A stretch of DNA of 64,000 nt, from assembly GCF_007859735.1 (NCBI RefSeq), contig NZ_SIHI01000001.1, positions 2,433,249 through 2,497,248 on the forward strand, in the 5' to 3' direction. Numbering within the stretch: the first letter of the stretch is position 1; every line of letters starts with the position of its first letter. Under the pieces are notes generated by a model. The model made no database searches. It was not told the origin of the DNA and saw only the letters and a list, made by a program, of their open reading frames with translations. Positions 53,101-60,952 of this stretch are shown piece by piece. This stretch comes from Thalassoglobus neptunius. Its GTDB lineage: Bacteria > Planctomycetota > Planctomycetia > Planctomycetales > Planctomycetaceae. The position numbers and the translations under genes are program-made.

Positions 53101-55695
53101 GACATCAAACTGGAAACCGTCCATGCCGTTTCCGGTCGCCTGAACACCGTCCAGAACGATCATCCCCGTCGCACCATTTCCGGCGATCTGATAGTCGAGA
53201 CCATCGCCACCATTTCCCTCGAGCGTTGTGTCCACCAACATCAGATCGAGAATGGAACCCGTTCCGCCCGAAGTCAATCGGGCGTCAATTCCGTCACCGG
53301 CGTTGTCATTGATCGCAACGTCATTAAACAACACGCCAACCTGTGAACCACCACCGACTGACTGAACAGTCACACCGGTCGAGTCTCCATTCGAGATCGA
53401 ACCACGGATCCAGTTGACCTGCAGCTCGCCTTCGTTGTCTGATCGCAAGATGACGTTTCCGTCGCTCGCAAGGTTGTCCGCTGTGACATCGGTGAAGTTA
53501 ACGTCAACCATGGAGTTCCCACCGGCTTCCACGTTAACAGCACTGTTTCCGGAGTCATCAAACGTTCCGTTTGTGAAGTTCGCAACGACGTTCGATTGGT
53601 TATTCACCATCATGTCGAGACCATCTTCACCTGATCCCGAAGCGTCGAAGTTCAGGAAATCAAGATTCGCGGTACTATGGTTTGTGACCGAACCGGCAAT
53701 CGCATTGTCGATGCTGCCCGACATGTCCACGTCTTCGAACAGAGAGTTCAACGTGGAACCGGACGCGACGACAAATTCAAAGGCATTGTCTCCCGCTTCA
53801 ACGAGTGAAGTCGGATCGACAATCAGATCAAGAATTGACTCGTCGAGAACAGTCGTGGCGATGTTGTCGTCACCGTTGCGATCGATCGTCGAATCGAGAA
53901 TCGCAACTCCGAAGTCTGATCCATCCCCTGCAACGATTTGAACACCGTCGGCTCCGTTGTCGCTGGCATCAAGGCCAGTCGCGATGACGGAACCTGTCGC
54001 GTCGCTCAGCAGAATTTCAACCCCGTTTCCATCGTTGTTGCTGACAACAACGCCATCGAGTGTCGCAGACAGGTCAGCACCGAATCCGGCGAGACCCAAT
54101 CCTGTTCCCGTTGTTCCGGAAACGTTGACGTCGTCGATATCAGCCAGCAAGTCGCCGGAATCCCCAACAAACGCGACTCCTGTATTTCCACCTGTGACTG
54201 TGACGTTGTCGACATCGAGAGCAAGTGGCTGATCAGGTGCCGTGAAGATGTAGGCACCAATTCCGTCGTCTCGCAACTGAAGATCGATATTGGAAAGTGT
54301 TCCAAAGCCAGATGCGTTTTCAATGATGATTCCATCGAGAACATCATCGCTGGAAACGGAATCAATCAGGAAGTTCTCAACACCGTCTCCTGCAATTCCT
54401 GTCATGCCTCGCAACTGGAAGCTGCTGACCACGTTGTTATTTGCGAGAGAAATGATCGGCAGAAGATCCGTCCCTTCACGAAGGATCGGAGCGGCTCCAG
54501 TCGAATCGAATGAATCTGGAAGCGGAATGACTCCCAGTTCTTCGGTGTCGATGAAGTGCTGAAGCCCTTCCCCGAACATCTGCTGATTGTCGAGCAAAGC
54601 GATGTTTCCGAGTGTCTCACCTGATCCCCGTCGAACGAGAATCAAGTCAGCATCGTCGGCTGTTCCTGGCAATTGATCGAAAGGATTCTCAAAGGACCCG
54701 TTTCCGCTCGAGCCATTCGTATTGTCGACCCAAACAATATCGATGGCGTTGCTGGTTCCAGGATTGCTGAGAGGAACGACGACGTCTTCTGTTTCAACAG
54801 TCGTTTGAATCGGCCAGACACGTCGAACCTGATCGTATCGGCGATCCGCCATCAACCCGGATTCGAAGCGGGTCGGCATGGTTCCTCGGAAGCGAACTTC
54901 GACTCCCAGGTTCACGTTTGTTCCGAACTCATCATCTTCGCTGACGACGAGGTTCAGATTCACACCTTCCATGAAGCGTGCTTCTGCACGTCCTCGGAAA
55001 CCGACGGTTGAATCATTGTCGTGAGAAAGCTGATAGATCCCCGCATAGCCCCGAAGCCAATCCATTGCTCCCGGGACAGGTCCCCCTGCTTCCAGATCCC
55101 AACCGGCGAGACTTCGTTCAATCCGTCCGGTCGCATCGACAACAATGTTGTTGCCGCTGAAATAAGGATTGTCGCTGAAGCCCGAGACAGCGAGCATGTG
55201 TGACTCGTCGCCGACTGGAATGTAACCGTTCGCCCGAATGTCAAAGAACGGACTGAGATACTCAAGTCCGGTCGTGAACTGTCGATAGCGGTTTTCGTAG
55301 CTGGTTTCGTAATCATCAAACCAGCCATGAATTCCGATCAGGCCGTTTCGCATGGGAGTTCGATAACCACCCCCAACGTTGAAACCGACCTGACCACCGT
55401 CTGTGATCAACGCATGCAGCTCACCAAAAATGTGATCCGCACCCGGTTCCCAAAGTCTCGTTCGAACCCCGATCCGGGAGTATCCGTCATCGAAACCGGG
55501 ACCATCCCCGATCATTTTCTGGAAGAGAATATAATTCCCTCCGTCGCTCGATAGGGCCATTGATCCACTAACATCGTCCAGAAAAACAACACCCCCATCG
55601 GATGTGGTGATCTGATCTTGTCCCTGAGCAGCATCAAACGTGCTCCAGGGTAGTAGACAAAGGCAAAGCAGGCCGACTCGCCGAGTCCATTGCAT
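47107..55695 (-). CDS. Giant surface protein: inverse-autotransporter-like barrel, beta-helices, NIDO domain, M8 metalloprotease
   Basis: About 2862 residues from the ATG at 55695 (TTGGAGAG upstream; signal peptide QWTRRVGLLCLCLLPWSTF). In-frame starts exist at 55710, 55743 and 55914. Residues about 32-285 resemble the beta-barrel of intimin/invasin-type inverse autotransporters (for example YSRIGVRTRLWEPGADHIFG, GLIGIHGWFDDYETSYENRY, FDIRANGYIPVGDESH). From about 360 there are long stretches of parallel beta-helix repeats (GNGGDGLDY, NNGDGI-type turns). A nidogen-like domain lies at about 1345-1567 and a leishmanolysin-like zinc protease at about 1725-1930 (His1829, Glu1830, His1833; His1891; Met-turn Met1902). 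More beta-helix repeats run to about 2640. I found no cysteine after the signal peptide. Acidic, Asp/Asn/Gly-rich. Probably exposed on the cell surface. Confidence 0.88.
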   Translation of the reverse strand: MQWTRRVGLLCLCLLPWSTFDAAQGQDQITTSDGGVVFLDDVSGSMALSSDGGNYILFQKMIGDGPGFDDGYSRIGVRTRLWEPGADHIFGELHALITDGGQVGFNVGGGYRTPMRNGLIGIHGWFDDYETSYENRYRQFTTGLEYLSPFFDIRANGYIPVGDESHMLAVSGFSDNPYFSGNNIVVDATGRIERSLAGWDLEAGGPVPGAMDWLRGYAGIYQLSHDNDSTVGFRGRAEARFMEGVNLNLVVSEDDEFGTNVNLGVEVRFRGTMPTRFESGLMADRRYDQVRRVWPIQTTVETEDVVVPLSNPGTSNAIDIVWVDNTNGSSGNGSFENPFDQLPGTADDADLILVRRGSGETLGNIALLDNQQMFGEGLQHFIDTEELGVIPLPDSFDSTGAAPILREGTDLLPIISLANNNVVSSFQLRGMTGIAGDGVENFLIDSVSSDDVLDGIIIENASGFGTLSNIDLQLRDDGIGAYIFTAPDQPLALDVDNVTVTGGNTGVAFVGDSGDLLADIDDVNVSGTTGTGLGLAGFGADLSATLDGVVVSNNDGNGVEILLSDATGSVIATGLDASDNGADGVQIVAGDGSDFGVAILDSTIDRNGDDNIATTVLDESILDLIVDPTSLVEAGDNAFEFVVASGSTLNSLFEDVDMSGSIDNAIAGSVTNHSTANLDFLNFDASGSGEDGLDMMVNNQSNVVANFTNGTFDDSGNSAVNVEAGGNSMVDVNFTDVTADNLASDGNVILRSDNEGELQVNWIRGSISNGDSTGVTVQSVGGGSQVGVLFNDVAINDNAGDGIDARLTSGGTGSILDLMLVDTTLEGNGGDGLDYQIAGNGATGMIVLDGVQATGNGMDGFQFDVTSRATLSAATAEDSVNDFSNNLGNAFQGTVSGIGSTAMVQISGAPATGSGEEGALFTNSAGGTLVFDYSDGSLSFSGEDGLSVDTNGANTHTMINLTDVGLNDNGQVNATSGDGLTATARNNGRIDLNLDTVSSATNAEKGFNLEATSNGELHVTSSEMLVQNNGEEGLAFEAISGGDLTILDTTSTFANNGQSGSLSGIQGQVSGAGSTSSISIENTLVDSNSGAGISVDVADGGAFIGELLSSTDDTGNMEITGNNGNGVELNATGANTMAALIMTGPNDVSGNNGSGVSVTGADIDQLAVQVSGNIDGNNGHGISVEATDVTNLAVDVNSDSGTTTTSGNLGDGFNLVLDNVGLMSDIDVTTLTQTVTVAGLNVSDLETSGNFGHGLDITGSNLTIETLELADVVSTLNMFDGIHIDLTDSSVTNLNILDSVASVNTGNGMRMDLDNTPIENLNVVGNTFGILPGSTANPSTPIDDSLPLIRNGFDFNTLAANDDLSTGLIPLGFDANFFGQLFDSAFVNNNGNITFDAPLGTFTPFGLEDTSRQIIAPFFADVDTRADSTGAMSGEVTFGQGVVNGRQAFGVNWLDVRHFSVTGTNNGLPTNSFQLVLVDRSDIRPGDFDIEFNYGEILWEAGEASGSDAFGLGGDSARVGYSNGVDTSFELAGSGVNGAFLDSGPAATSLVQNSLESMHDGRYIFFSRDGSIGGDLSGVGNGGDGFQLNAGNGSHIQSLNISENDVESNNARGISISATDSDVGGLNGGTIELNNVSSNLSGGIVLEFDGSRLDDMRMAMNSVMSNGSDGILLDFVDSPVTNLEIVDHADINMNGRDGISLQMDNSDINGLLIENNGMGTLMPTPANEFDIIVNFSGGLTPSQQLLFQQAELRWEQIITEDLLDVGLIDDLVIDASGIPIDGVNGILGQAGPTGLRGGSFLPFQGVMQFDTADLADREAAGQLDEIILHEMGHVLGIGTIWNNLGLVSGSGTNDPRFTGTNTIDAYNSLFGLTETSVPLENIGGAGTVESHWRESVFDNELMTGYLNDGVPNPLSELTIQSLADIGYVVDPNVADTYPSPAVLAAVTGGSASVEADDEIVMRPDSVVADMDNLEALYGDMPALAVGAEALASLQMNEGHGINIGLTNSDLTGGVVSGNVITDHANGDAFRMLNPTTNGNTIELEFTGNTFGSNGGRGINIALDGTESMVTTMTDNTIAFHGDRGISLDLSDSASIEVNDFSRNNLDGNNSFGLRIDAKDNTNVVFDAGAGSEDTDLNVITNNVDAGIGISLSQNATGDLRITNTNISSTRSGSDPDFGAEGLAVRLTDNASAPNLTIGDETVANTTFSGNTGSGILISSDLSASLVNPTIQNVDSTLNNVDGLRFERFGSAVVDNVTITNSVFNSNLSDGIDIVASQGDMTDEFSIVQNIMSQNVGRGLAMEAQFDATIDALVADNQIENNGGDGVELNQVTVSMDDAPSIEADFIDNDILFNGGYGIDVNATHQLTFEDNVIDNNELGGIRFNAESLNPGETITITGGSTSGNNGDGITAMNVDVNFEFVDMNISNNAGNGLRTQNTGRDVLVSGSTIDGNGQSGILVGNTGGRIDILNNSIDGNGTNGITNLVGVDSTISGNSIDSNDADGVVLVGGTHTITDNTMSLNADKGVSIVGGTHTISNNMLEMNGGDALQMISEPGQNLTANLDDNTFRENGGRGIDLLVRGTTTADVAITNSLVEGNNLEGVYVVNTADLAQSADALATAAMAAAGDPMANPILEFDFDNNIVMDNGLNSGFSGSGLVMRIGTSGATTDFSNNGGFVSDGAGNLTGRGGVLANVTNSSFIGQPGSDVLIESFVSTTTPATTAGTWDAATFNVTSFVQDPLSRIDLVFTGNTGDDIDIVRAGASFNNDESVFKSRTDTQPTVGPFTSGTRLRNAQRLASRSGAFAIPAATGASDTFLYSGVGDSTFRVSAGSTTAGFNNGDSFGDTVNLGAGIGELPFGWGSF

Positions 55696-56088
55696 GAGTC
55701 TCTCCAACATCCGCTTGCAGGTAAAATTCTTCAGTTGATCCATCCGTCCCGAAAAGAGTGCCCCGGCACCGCTTCGAGCCCGATAGTGACACGCTTGCTT
55801 CCGCGTTGCTGACACATTGCTTGATCCGTCAAGCAGGTGCAGCAAGATTGAGGGCGCGGTATCTGCGCGTTCTTTCTGATTATTCGGACGATTCCCATTA
55901 TTCGGTTGAGTCAAAACTTATGGGTTAAATCGAATGAAGCAGTTCTTCCGGCGATTCTGGCAACATGCCGACCACCTAAACCCTCCCATTCCCCCACAGC
56001 CACTCCAACGTATGAACGAATGTTGAACTTTGGGAAATGTCATCTACCACGATTCTGAGAATCTGCGAAGCCCAGAGAGTCTTCTGCC
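55696..56088. other. Leader and intergenic region upstream of the giant gene
   Basis: 393 bases. The giant gene's frame stays open to 55914, but the added 73 codons read as polar, non-signal sequence, so they are probably untranslated leader. No terminator, tRNA or repeat was recognised. Confidence 0.4.
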
Positions 56089-57285
56089 CTAATCGAACAT
56101 GCTTCGTTCGGCAAATCTGACCAGTTGCGGGTTGGTCATGCGGATTTCTTCCACCAATTGCTTCGCTTTCGTGGCGATTTCGTGGCAACCCGGGTTCGCT
56201 TCCGAGTCACAAGCATCCGCAGCAGCCAGCAGGTATCGAACAATTGTTCGCTGGGTCGCGGAGTCCGAATGGTCCGGGCTGTTTCTCAATTCATCGATGA
56301 GATTGAGTGCGTCCCAGTCCTGCCAGCGAGTTAAGTCGATCACAGCCAGCATCGCCAACTCCGGATTCTTCAACAGCTTTCGCATTGAATTCTTCAAGCG
56401 ATCGGGCGAAATCTCATGATCTTTGGACTCCCAAAGAAACCGAAGTGCCTGCATCGTCGAAAACCGAGCGTCTCGAGTCGCTGCGGGATTGTCGAGAAAC
56501 TTCTCATCAACCTGAGTCAGCCCATCCTCTGAAGTCAGCAAAAGATAGCCCGCAATCAGACCATTCAATCCGATACGAACTTCGGTTGTCGGGCGAAAAA
56601 TGGTCTCCGCTAGAAAGTCCGCATCCTCCGCTTCCCCGCAATAGCCCAACATCAGCCCATAAAGCCCGACCCGTGTCCATCGCCCCGGTGACTCGTCAAC
56701 GGTATCAATCCACTCTCTCAATCGAACACGCGGGAGAGATTCTCGCAAAGCAGCAACATCCGTCGCGGAAACTTTCGCAAACTCTGAATACGCATCCATC
56801 GCGATTTCGGGATCGCTGTGCTCAAGATGGTCGATGCAATACTTCAGCCGAGAATCCGGACGGGTTTCAAGTAGACCCTGAAAATACAGTTCGATGCGCA
56901 GATTGGAATCCACAATTGAATTCCACTTCACGGACTCCGCATCACTCTGACCGAAGATGAGATATCGATCATTCGACCGGGCCTCCGGAAGTTGCTCCGA
57001 CCGAACCGAATCTCCCCGGCTCAGAAGTTTGCCCTTCGACTTCAGAACTTTTTCGATTCGCCAACCCGAAACCGGGACATCTTCGGAAGTCGCTTCATCG
57101 CTTGAATCACGATCAACAAAGACAGCGACCGCGACGAATTCTGCGTCAGCTGCGTATTCAGTTAGCGTCCGCTGCGGTTCCATGCAAAACGGACACGCGA
57201 GAGTCGTCTGATGAAAGATGATCCCAAAGCACGCGATCAAAACGAGTGAGAGACCGAGCCGTTTTGTAGATGTCGTGATTCGCAT
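56089..57285 (-). CDS. Secreted CPFC-motif protein, paralogue 1
   Basis: 398 residues. Signal peptide 1-30 (GLSLVLIACFGIIFHQTTLA) is followed at once by CPFCMEPQRTLTEYAADAEF. The middle is mixed alpha/beta, and the C-terminal 230 residues are helical and HEAT-like (LREWIDTVDESPGRWTRVGL, YGLMLGYCGEAEDADFLAETI, TMQALRFLWESKDHEISPDRL). It aligns throughout with the next gene upstream (57419-58600), so the two are a tandem duplication. The CPFC motif is thioredoxin-like in appearance, but no thioredoxin fold is evident; it could bind metal or heme or form a disulfide. Function unknown. Periplasmic or surface location expected. Confidence 0.82.
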   Translation of the reverse strand: MRITTSTKRLGLSLVLIACFGIIFHQTTLACPFCMEPQRTLTEYAADAEFVAVAVFVDRDSSDEATSEDVPVSGWRIEKVLKSKGKLLSRGDSVRSEQLPEARSNDRYLIFGQSDAESVKWNSIVDSNLRIELYFQGLLETRPDSRLKYCIDHLEHSDPEIAMDAYSEFAKVSATDVAALRESLPRVRLREWIDTVDESPGRWTRVGLYGLMLGYCGEAEDADFLAETIFRPTTEVRIGLNGLIAGYLLLTSEDGLTQVDEKFLDNPAATRDARFSTMQALRFLWESKDHEISPDRLKNSMRKLLKNPELAMLAVIDLTRWQDWDALNLIDELRNSPDHSDSATQRTIVRYLLAAADACDSEANPGCHEIATKAKQLVEEIRMTNPQLVRFAERSMFD

Positions 57286-57418
57286 TTCTGCCCCGCTCGA
57301 TCAGATGGCGTTTCTGTTCACTCGTTTGAACGAACCCAACTCACGCGGAGTCATAGCACGTTCGGAGTTGTCGAGAAACGCCAATCTGGAGCAGCGGAGA
57401 TCAGTTGAAAAAATCCGA

Positions 57419-58600
57419 TCAGTCGAAGAAGTAACGCTCGGCCGCCTTCACGGTCTTCGGATCTTCCTCACGAAGTTTCGCAAGATATTCCTTGGCCTTG
57501 GCAACGTGTTCCGGGACTCCGCCATCCGCAGTCGTCGTCGAATCTTTTTCCGTGATCAGAAAATACCGAACGATCGAGCGTTTGATTGAGGGAACGTTGT
57601 ACTCCTCAGAGTTGTAGATCGTGATCAGCCGATCCATCACACTCACGTCTTTCCATCGAGCCAGATCGACGATAACCAGATCGGCGAGATTTGGACGATC
57701 CAGCAAGATTCGCATCGATTGGCGAAGCCGCTCCGGAGCGATTTCCCCATCGCCACAAGTCCACATGAATCGCAGTGCCTGCATGGCAGCGAATGTCTCA
57801 CTGAACGGAACGTCTCGGTTGGCGAGTTTTGATTCATCGAGAACATCAAGCCCCTTGTCGCCGGTCAGGACCAGATATCCTCCCATCACACCATCAATCC
57901 CCAGGCGGAAATCGTCGGTCTCTTCCAGAATCATATTCTTGAGAAACTCCGCGTCCTCTTCCTGCCCACACAACCCCAACATCAACCCGTAAAGACCATA
58001 ACGGGTCGGAGTGGTCTGAGGATCGCTGAGCCATTTCCGGAGATCTTCGCGAGGCATTACAGAACGCAGGGGAACAATATCCTCATACGGTGCGTTTGCG
58101 AATTCTCCGTAAGCATCGTCAGCAATCAGCTTGTCCGGATACTCAAGAAACTTCATGAAGTAAGCAAGACGTTCGGTAGTCGCTGCTTCCTTGGTTGGAG
58201 CCTGCCGCATGTAGTTGTAGCTCGCTTCGGTCACTTCGAGCGGACTGCTCCATTCGATCCTTCCGTCGCTGAGAGTCCCAAGCAGAACGAACAAATCTCC
58301 TTTTTGAGCAGCTCGATATCGGTCGAGTTGGAGAACCTGCTCCTTCTCAAGACTTCCTGAATCATCGTGAACGATTTCCAGAACCTCGTAATTGGTCGTT
58401 CCCGCGAAGCTCTTTTCTCGATTGGGCTCCTCTCCTCCCGACCATTGAACCAGAACTGCCGCCTGCGAAGCATTCAACTGCTCAGTCAGAGTCAACGACG
58501 GAGCAGAGCAGAACGGACAGGCCCATGCGGAACTGGCGAACATCAATGCGCAACTGAGGAATGCCGCCACAACGACACGACGAGCAAGAGAATACAACAT
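57419..58600 (-). CDS. Secreted CPFC-motif protein, paralogue 2
   Basis: 393 residues from the ATG at 58600 (AAGGA nine bases upstream); an in-frame ATG at 58627 would add nine residues. Signal peptide LARRVVVAAFLSCALMFASS then AWACPFCSAPSLTLTEQL. The C-terminal part matches paralogue 1 segment by segment: YGLYGLMLGLCGQEEDAEFL, AMQALRFMWTCGDGEIAPERL, IVDLARWKDVSVMDRL, IKRSIVRYFLI, and an end of AERYFFD (AERSMFD in paralogue 1). The 133-base gap to paralogue 1 suggests one transcript. Role unknown; the pair sits beside two proteins sharing a CCFG domain, perhaps a functional set. Confidence 0.82.
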   Translation of the reverse strand: MLYSLARRVVVAAFLSCALMFASSAWACPFCSAPSLTLTEQLNASQAAVLVQWSGGEEPNREKSFAGTTNYEVLEIVHDDSGSLEKEQVLQLDRYRAAQKGDLFVLLGTLSDGRIEWSSPLEVTEASYNYMRQAPTKEAATTERLAYFMKFLEYPDKLIADDAYGEFANAPYEDIVPLRSVMPREDLRKWLSDPQTTPTRYGLYGLMLGLCGQEEDAEFLKNMILEETDDFRLGIDGVMGGYLVLTGDKGLDVLDESKLANRDVPFSETFAAMQALRFMWTCGDGEIAPERLRQSMRILLDRPNLADLVIVDLARWKDVSVMDRLITIYNSEEYNVPSIKRSIVRYFLITEKDSTTTADGGVPEHVAKAKEYLAKLREEDPKTVKAAERYFFD

Positions 58601-58642
58601 GAAACAATTCCTTTTCCGGCTGATCACTGCAACTGCCTGCTC

Positions 58643-59731
58643 TTAATGTTCAAGAACTTCAGCATCTTCGATGTGGTAGAGCAGATCGAGTTCGTCATCG
58701 AGAATCCACGGGTCAAGAACAAAAGTCCCGACGACATCAAACGGGCGACCTTCAATGTATCGAGTTGTTTCGCCCTCTTTTAAGGTGACCCCCAGTTTAT
58801 CATAAAGCTTGGCCATTCGTCCAAAACAGCAAATCCCATTGTCCCGGACGAACAGAAAGCGTTTGATCCCTTCCGACTTGACCGTCGGAAACATCCAGCC
58901 TCTCAAGACAATCCGCTGACCATCCAGTTCTGTCAACCAGTTCGGAAGATGCTTGTCCGCGTCGACCGGGACCGGCTCCATGTTCAGCACTTTCAGAAGA
59001 TCAATGTCATCGAAAGTGATTCGAAGCGCCCCGGTCTTTTCGTCCCGAGAAAATTCTTTATTGGGAATCAACAACTTGATTTCCCTCGGTTCACCTCCGG
59101 CTGCATCGTCCGACAATCCGAGCAACTTGGCTCTCATCGCAGCCATCTCTTCCTCAAGGCTCCGCGGTCGATTTGGTTTGGCGTTCTCCGACGGGTCAGT
59201 TTCTTCCGCAGATTCCGCCTCGGGATCTGCATCCGGGTTTTCGGAATCGAGAGTGGGAGAAGCATTACTATCCAGGCTCGCGAGCGACTCCTCTGAATTC
59301 ACGTTCGGAGTCGGCATTGGCTCAGATTCGACAGCTGCATCGTCGCCGGTCGGAGCTTGTCCCGAGCCTGCATCAGCTTGAACTTCTGATAACGAATCAT
59401 CAGCGTCACTTGCTTGATCGTTCGAAGCTTCAGTCGGTTCCATTCCTTGGGACGGCGTCACCGTTGCATCAACCGCGACAGATTCGGAATCGACGTCCTC
59501 GCCCTGCTGAGCGCCCGTTGTCTCTGCAGCACCAATGTCGCTGCTTTGAAGTTCGATTTCGGATTCCGGTTCCTCGCTGGAATTGTCGGAAACCTCGATC
59601 TCGCGAAACCCATCGTCCTGCCCGGAACAGCCCAGCATATTGAACGACACGATCACCACCAGGAAACCCAAAAAGCAGACCGAGTCACTCATCAACTGGT
59701 GCGAAGCGCGCGTTTTCATGAATTTAGACAT
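58643..59731 (-). CDS. Lipoprotein with C-terminal CCFG domain
   Basis: About 362 residues from the ATG at 59731 (GGGAG upstream). The frame is open to 59845, but that part has no signal sense. Signal ending in lipobox NMLGC, then about 190 residues of Glu/Ser/Asp/Ala-rich low complexity (59100-59600), then a folded C-terminal domain. That domain has [40 protein letters not shown] and a final beta-rich part ([20 protein letters not shown]). The same domain forms the end of the protein at 59879-60625. Such oligosaccharide-binding-like domains of about 110 residues occur in planctomycete membrane proteins; function unknown to me. Confidence 0.8.
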   Translation of the reverse strand: MSKFMKTRASHQLMSDSVCFLGFLVVIVSFNMLGCSGQDDGFREIEVSDNSSEEPESEIELQSSDIGAAETTGAQQGEDVDSESVAVDATVTPSQGMEPTEASNDQASDADDSLSEVQADAGSGQAPTGDDAAVESEPMPTPNVNSEESLASLDSNASPTLDSENPDADPEAESAEETDPSENAKPNRPRSLEEEMAAMRAKLLGLSDDAAGGEPREIKLLIPNKEFSRDEKTGALRITFDDIDLLKVLNMEPVPVDADKHLPNWLTELDGQRIVLRGWMFPTVKSEGIKRFLFVRDNGICCFGRMAKLYDKLGVTLKEGETTRYIEGRPFDVVGTFVLDPWILDDELDLLYHIEDAEVLEH

Positions 59732-59878
59732 CAGTTGAGAAGTCTCCCAGTCGTTACAAGGCTGTCTGGTGCACACGGTGCACAAACTCTTGTGAGTGAG
59801 CATCGAAGGCGAATCACATCGAAGCTGAAGACAAGGTCTCGACACTTCCCAGCGACGGCATTCCTTCGGTCGATTGAG

Positions 59879-60625
59879 TTAGAAATCGCTCACTCGGGTG
59901 GTGAATAGTTCCCCATCCAGAATGTAAAGCGGTTCCAACTGATCGGTATTCGTGAACTCATTATTGATTCGGAACGTCCCGGCAATCGCCACTTTCCCGC
60001 CGACGTAATCGATGGAGTTCCCATCTTGCATCACCACGCCAACTCGGTCAGTGACAGCTGGATTGGCTCCGAAGCAGCAATCCTGATTGTCTTTGACAAA
60101 CAGAAATGAATGCAGGTCTTTCATCTTCCCTGTCTGATAAATGTATCCCTTCAGGAAGACCTTTTTGCCATCCAAAGATTTCACATCCGGATGAACATCT
60201 GCCACTTCCCCTTGGGGCACAAGCGGCTTGTCCGCAATGTCTTTCACAAAGCTGACACGAGTATAACCGTCGGGAACCTCTGTCTGATAGATGTAAATCT
60301 GAAGCGCGATTCCACCCGCGAAAAAGAGAGTCGACAAGATCACTCCAGACGCAGCCACGAATGTCCCGCCGTAGGCTCCTTTTGAACGTCGAATGACGAC
60401 AATTGCCGCCACACTCAGCACCAATCCGATCAGGCACAACGGAAGCGCCAACCAGACGAACACTCCAATGAAGGAGAGCAATGCCACCACCAGCCCGGAT
60501 ACCGCGATCACGGGAACCGGACGGTAATTGAATTCGTTGAACCCATCGGCTCCAACCCCGAAGTCCGATGGAACATTGCTGGTTTCCCCAGCTTCAACCT
60601 CGGGACTTTCCATCACTTGGATCAT
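59879..60625 (-). CDS. Membrane protein with C-terminal CCFG domain
   Basis: 248 residues. ATG at 60625 with GAGGTGA six bases upstream. After a polar N-terminus come two or three membrane helices (about 37-80 and 90-110; PVIAVSGLVVALLSFIGVFV, GVILSTLFFAGGIALQIYIY), resembling a DUF4190-type module. The C-terminal domain (about 145-248) contains KKVFLKGYIYQTGKMKDLHS, FLFVKDNQDCCFGANPAVTD and VGGKVAIAGTFRINNEF, clearly related to the end of the lipoprotein encoded next. The Cys-Cys-Phe-Gly motif may bind metal or form a disulfide. The gene is first in a minus-strand series running toward the CPFC pair. Confidence 0.82.
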   Translation of the reverse strand: MIQVMESPEVEAGETSNVPSDFGVGADGFNEFNYRPVPVIAVSGLVVALLSFIGVFVWLALPLCLIGLVLSVAAIVVIRRSKGAYGGTFVAASGVILSTLFFAGGIALQIYIYQTEVPDGYTRVSFVKDIADKPLVPQGEVADVHPDVKSLDGKKVFLKGYIYQTGKMKDLHSFLFVKDNQDCCFGANPAVTDRVGVVMQDGNSIDYVGGKVAIAGTFRINNEFTNTDQLEPLYILDGELFTTRVSDF

Positions 60626-60952
60626 GACGAGTCACCTCATATCTCAATAAGAGTGAAAGACCAAACAGCTGAGAGAATCCCTGAAAGAAATAATACGAAG
60701 CGGCACTCCCTCAGAAACGTCGCACTCAAATCAGCGCATATCGCCTCGTCTCAAATTATACGTACCCGCAATTCCGATTCCTCAAGGGGGAGCCTCAGAT
60801 TGTCCAAGTTTTTCCCGAAAATCCAGATTTTGAGTCGGGTTCGGGCGTTCAGCGGAAGTGTTTCGAAACATTGCATTGTTTGCGGTGTTTGAATCCCAAC
60901 GTCCCATCACAAGCAATTCACCCACAAATTTTCCAACACGAGGATTTTCATC
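60626..60952. other. Intergenic region between divergent genes
   Basis: 327 bases upstream of both the CCFG membrane protein (minus) and the EF-hand protein (plus). A ribosome site GAGG is seen eight bases before the EF-hand ATG. No RNA gene, repeat or other open frame of merit. Confidence 0.45.

Noticed and set aside
47107..55695. CRISPR or tandem DNA repeats in the giant gene
   Set aside because: Repetition is at the protein level (beta-helix turns) with irregular length and diverged DNA; no fixed repeat-spacer pattern.
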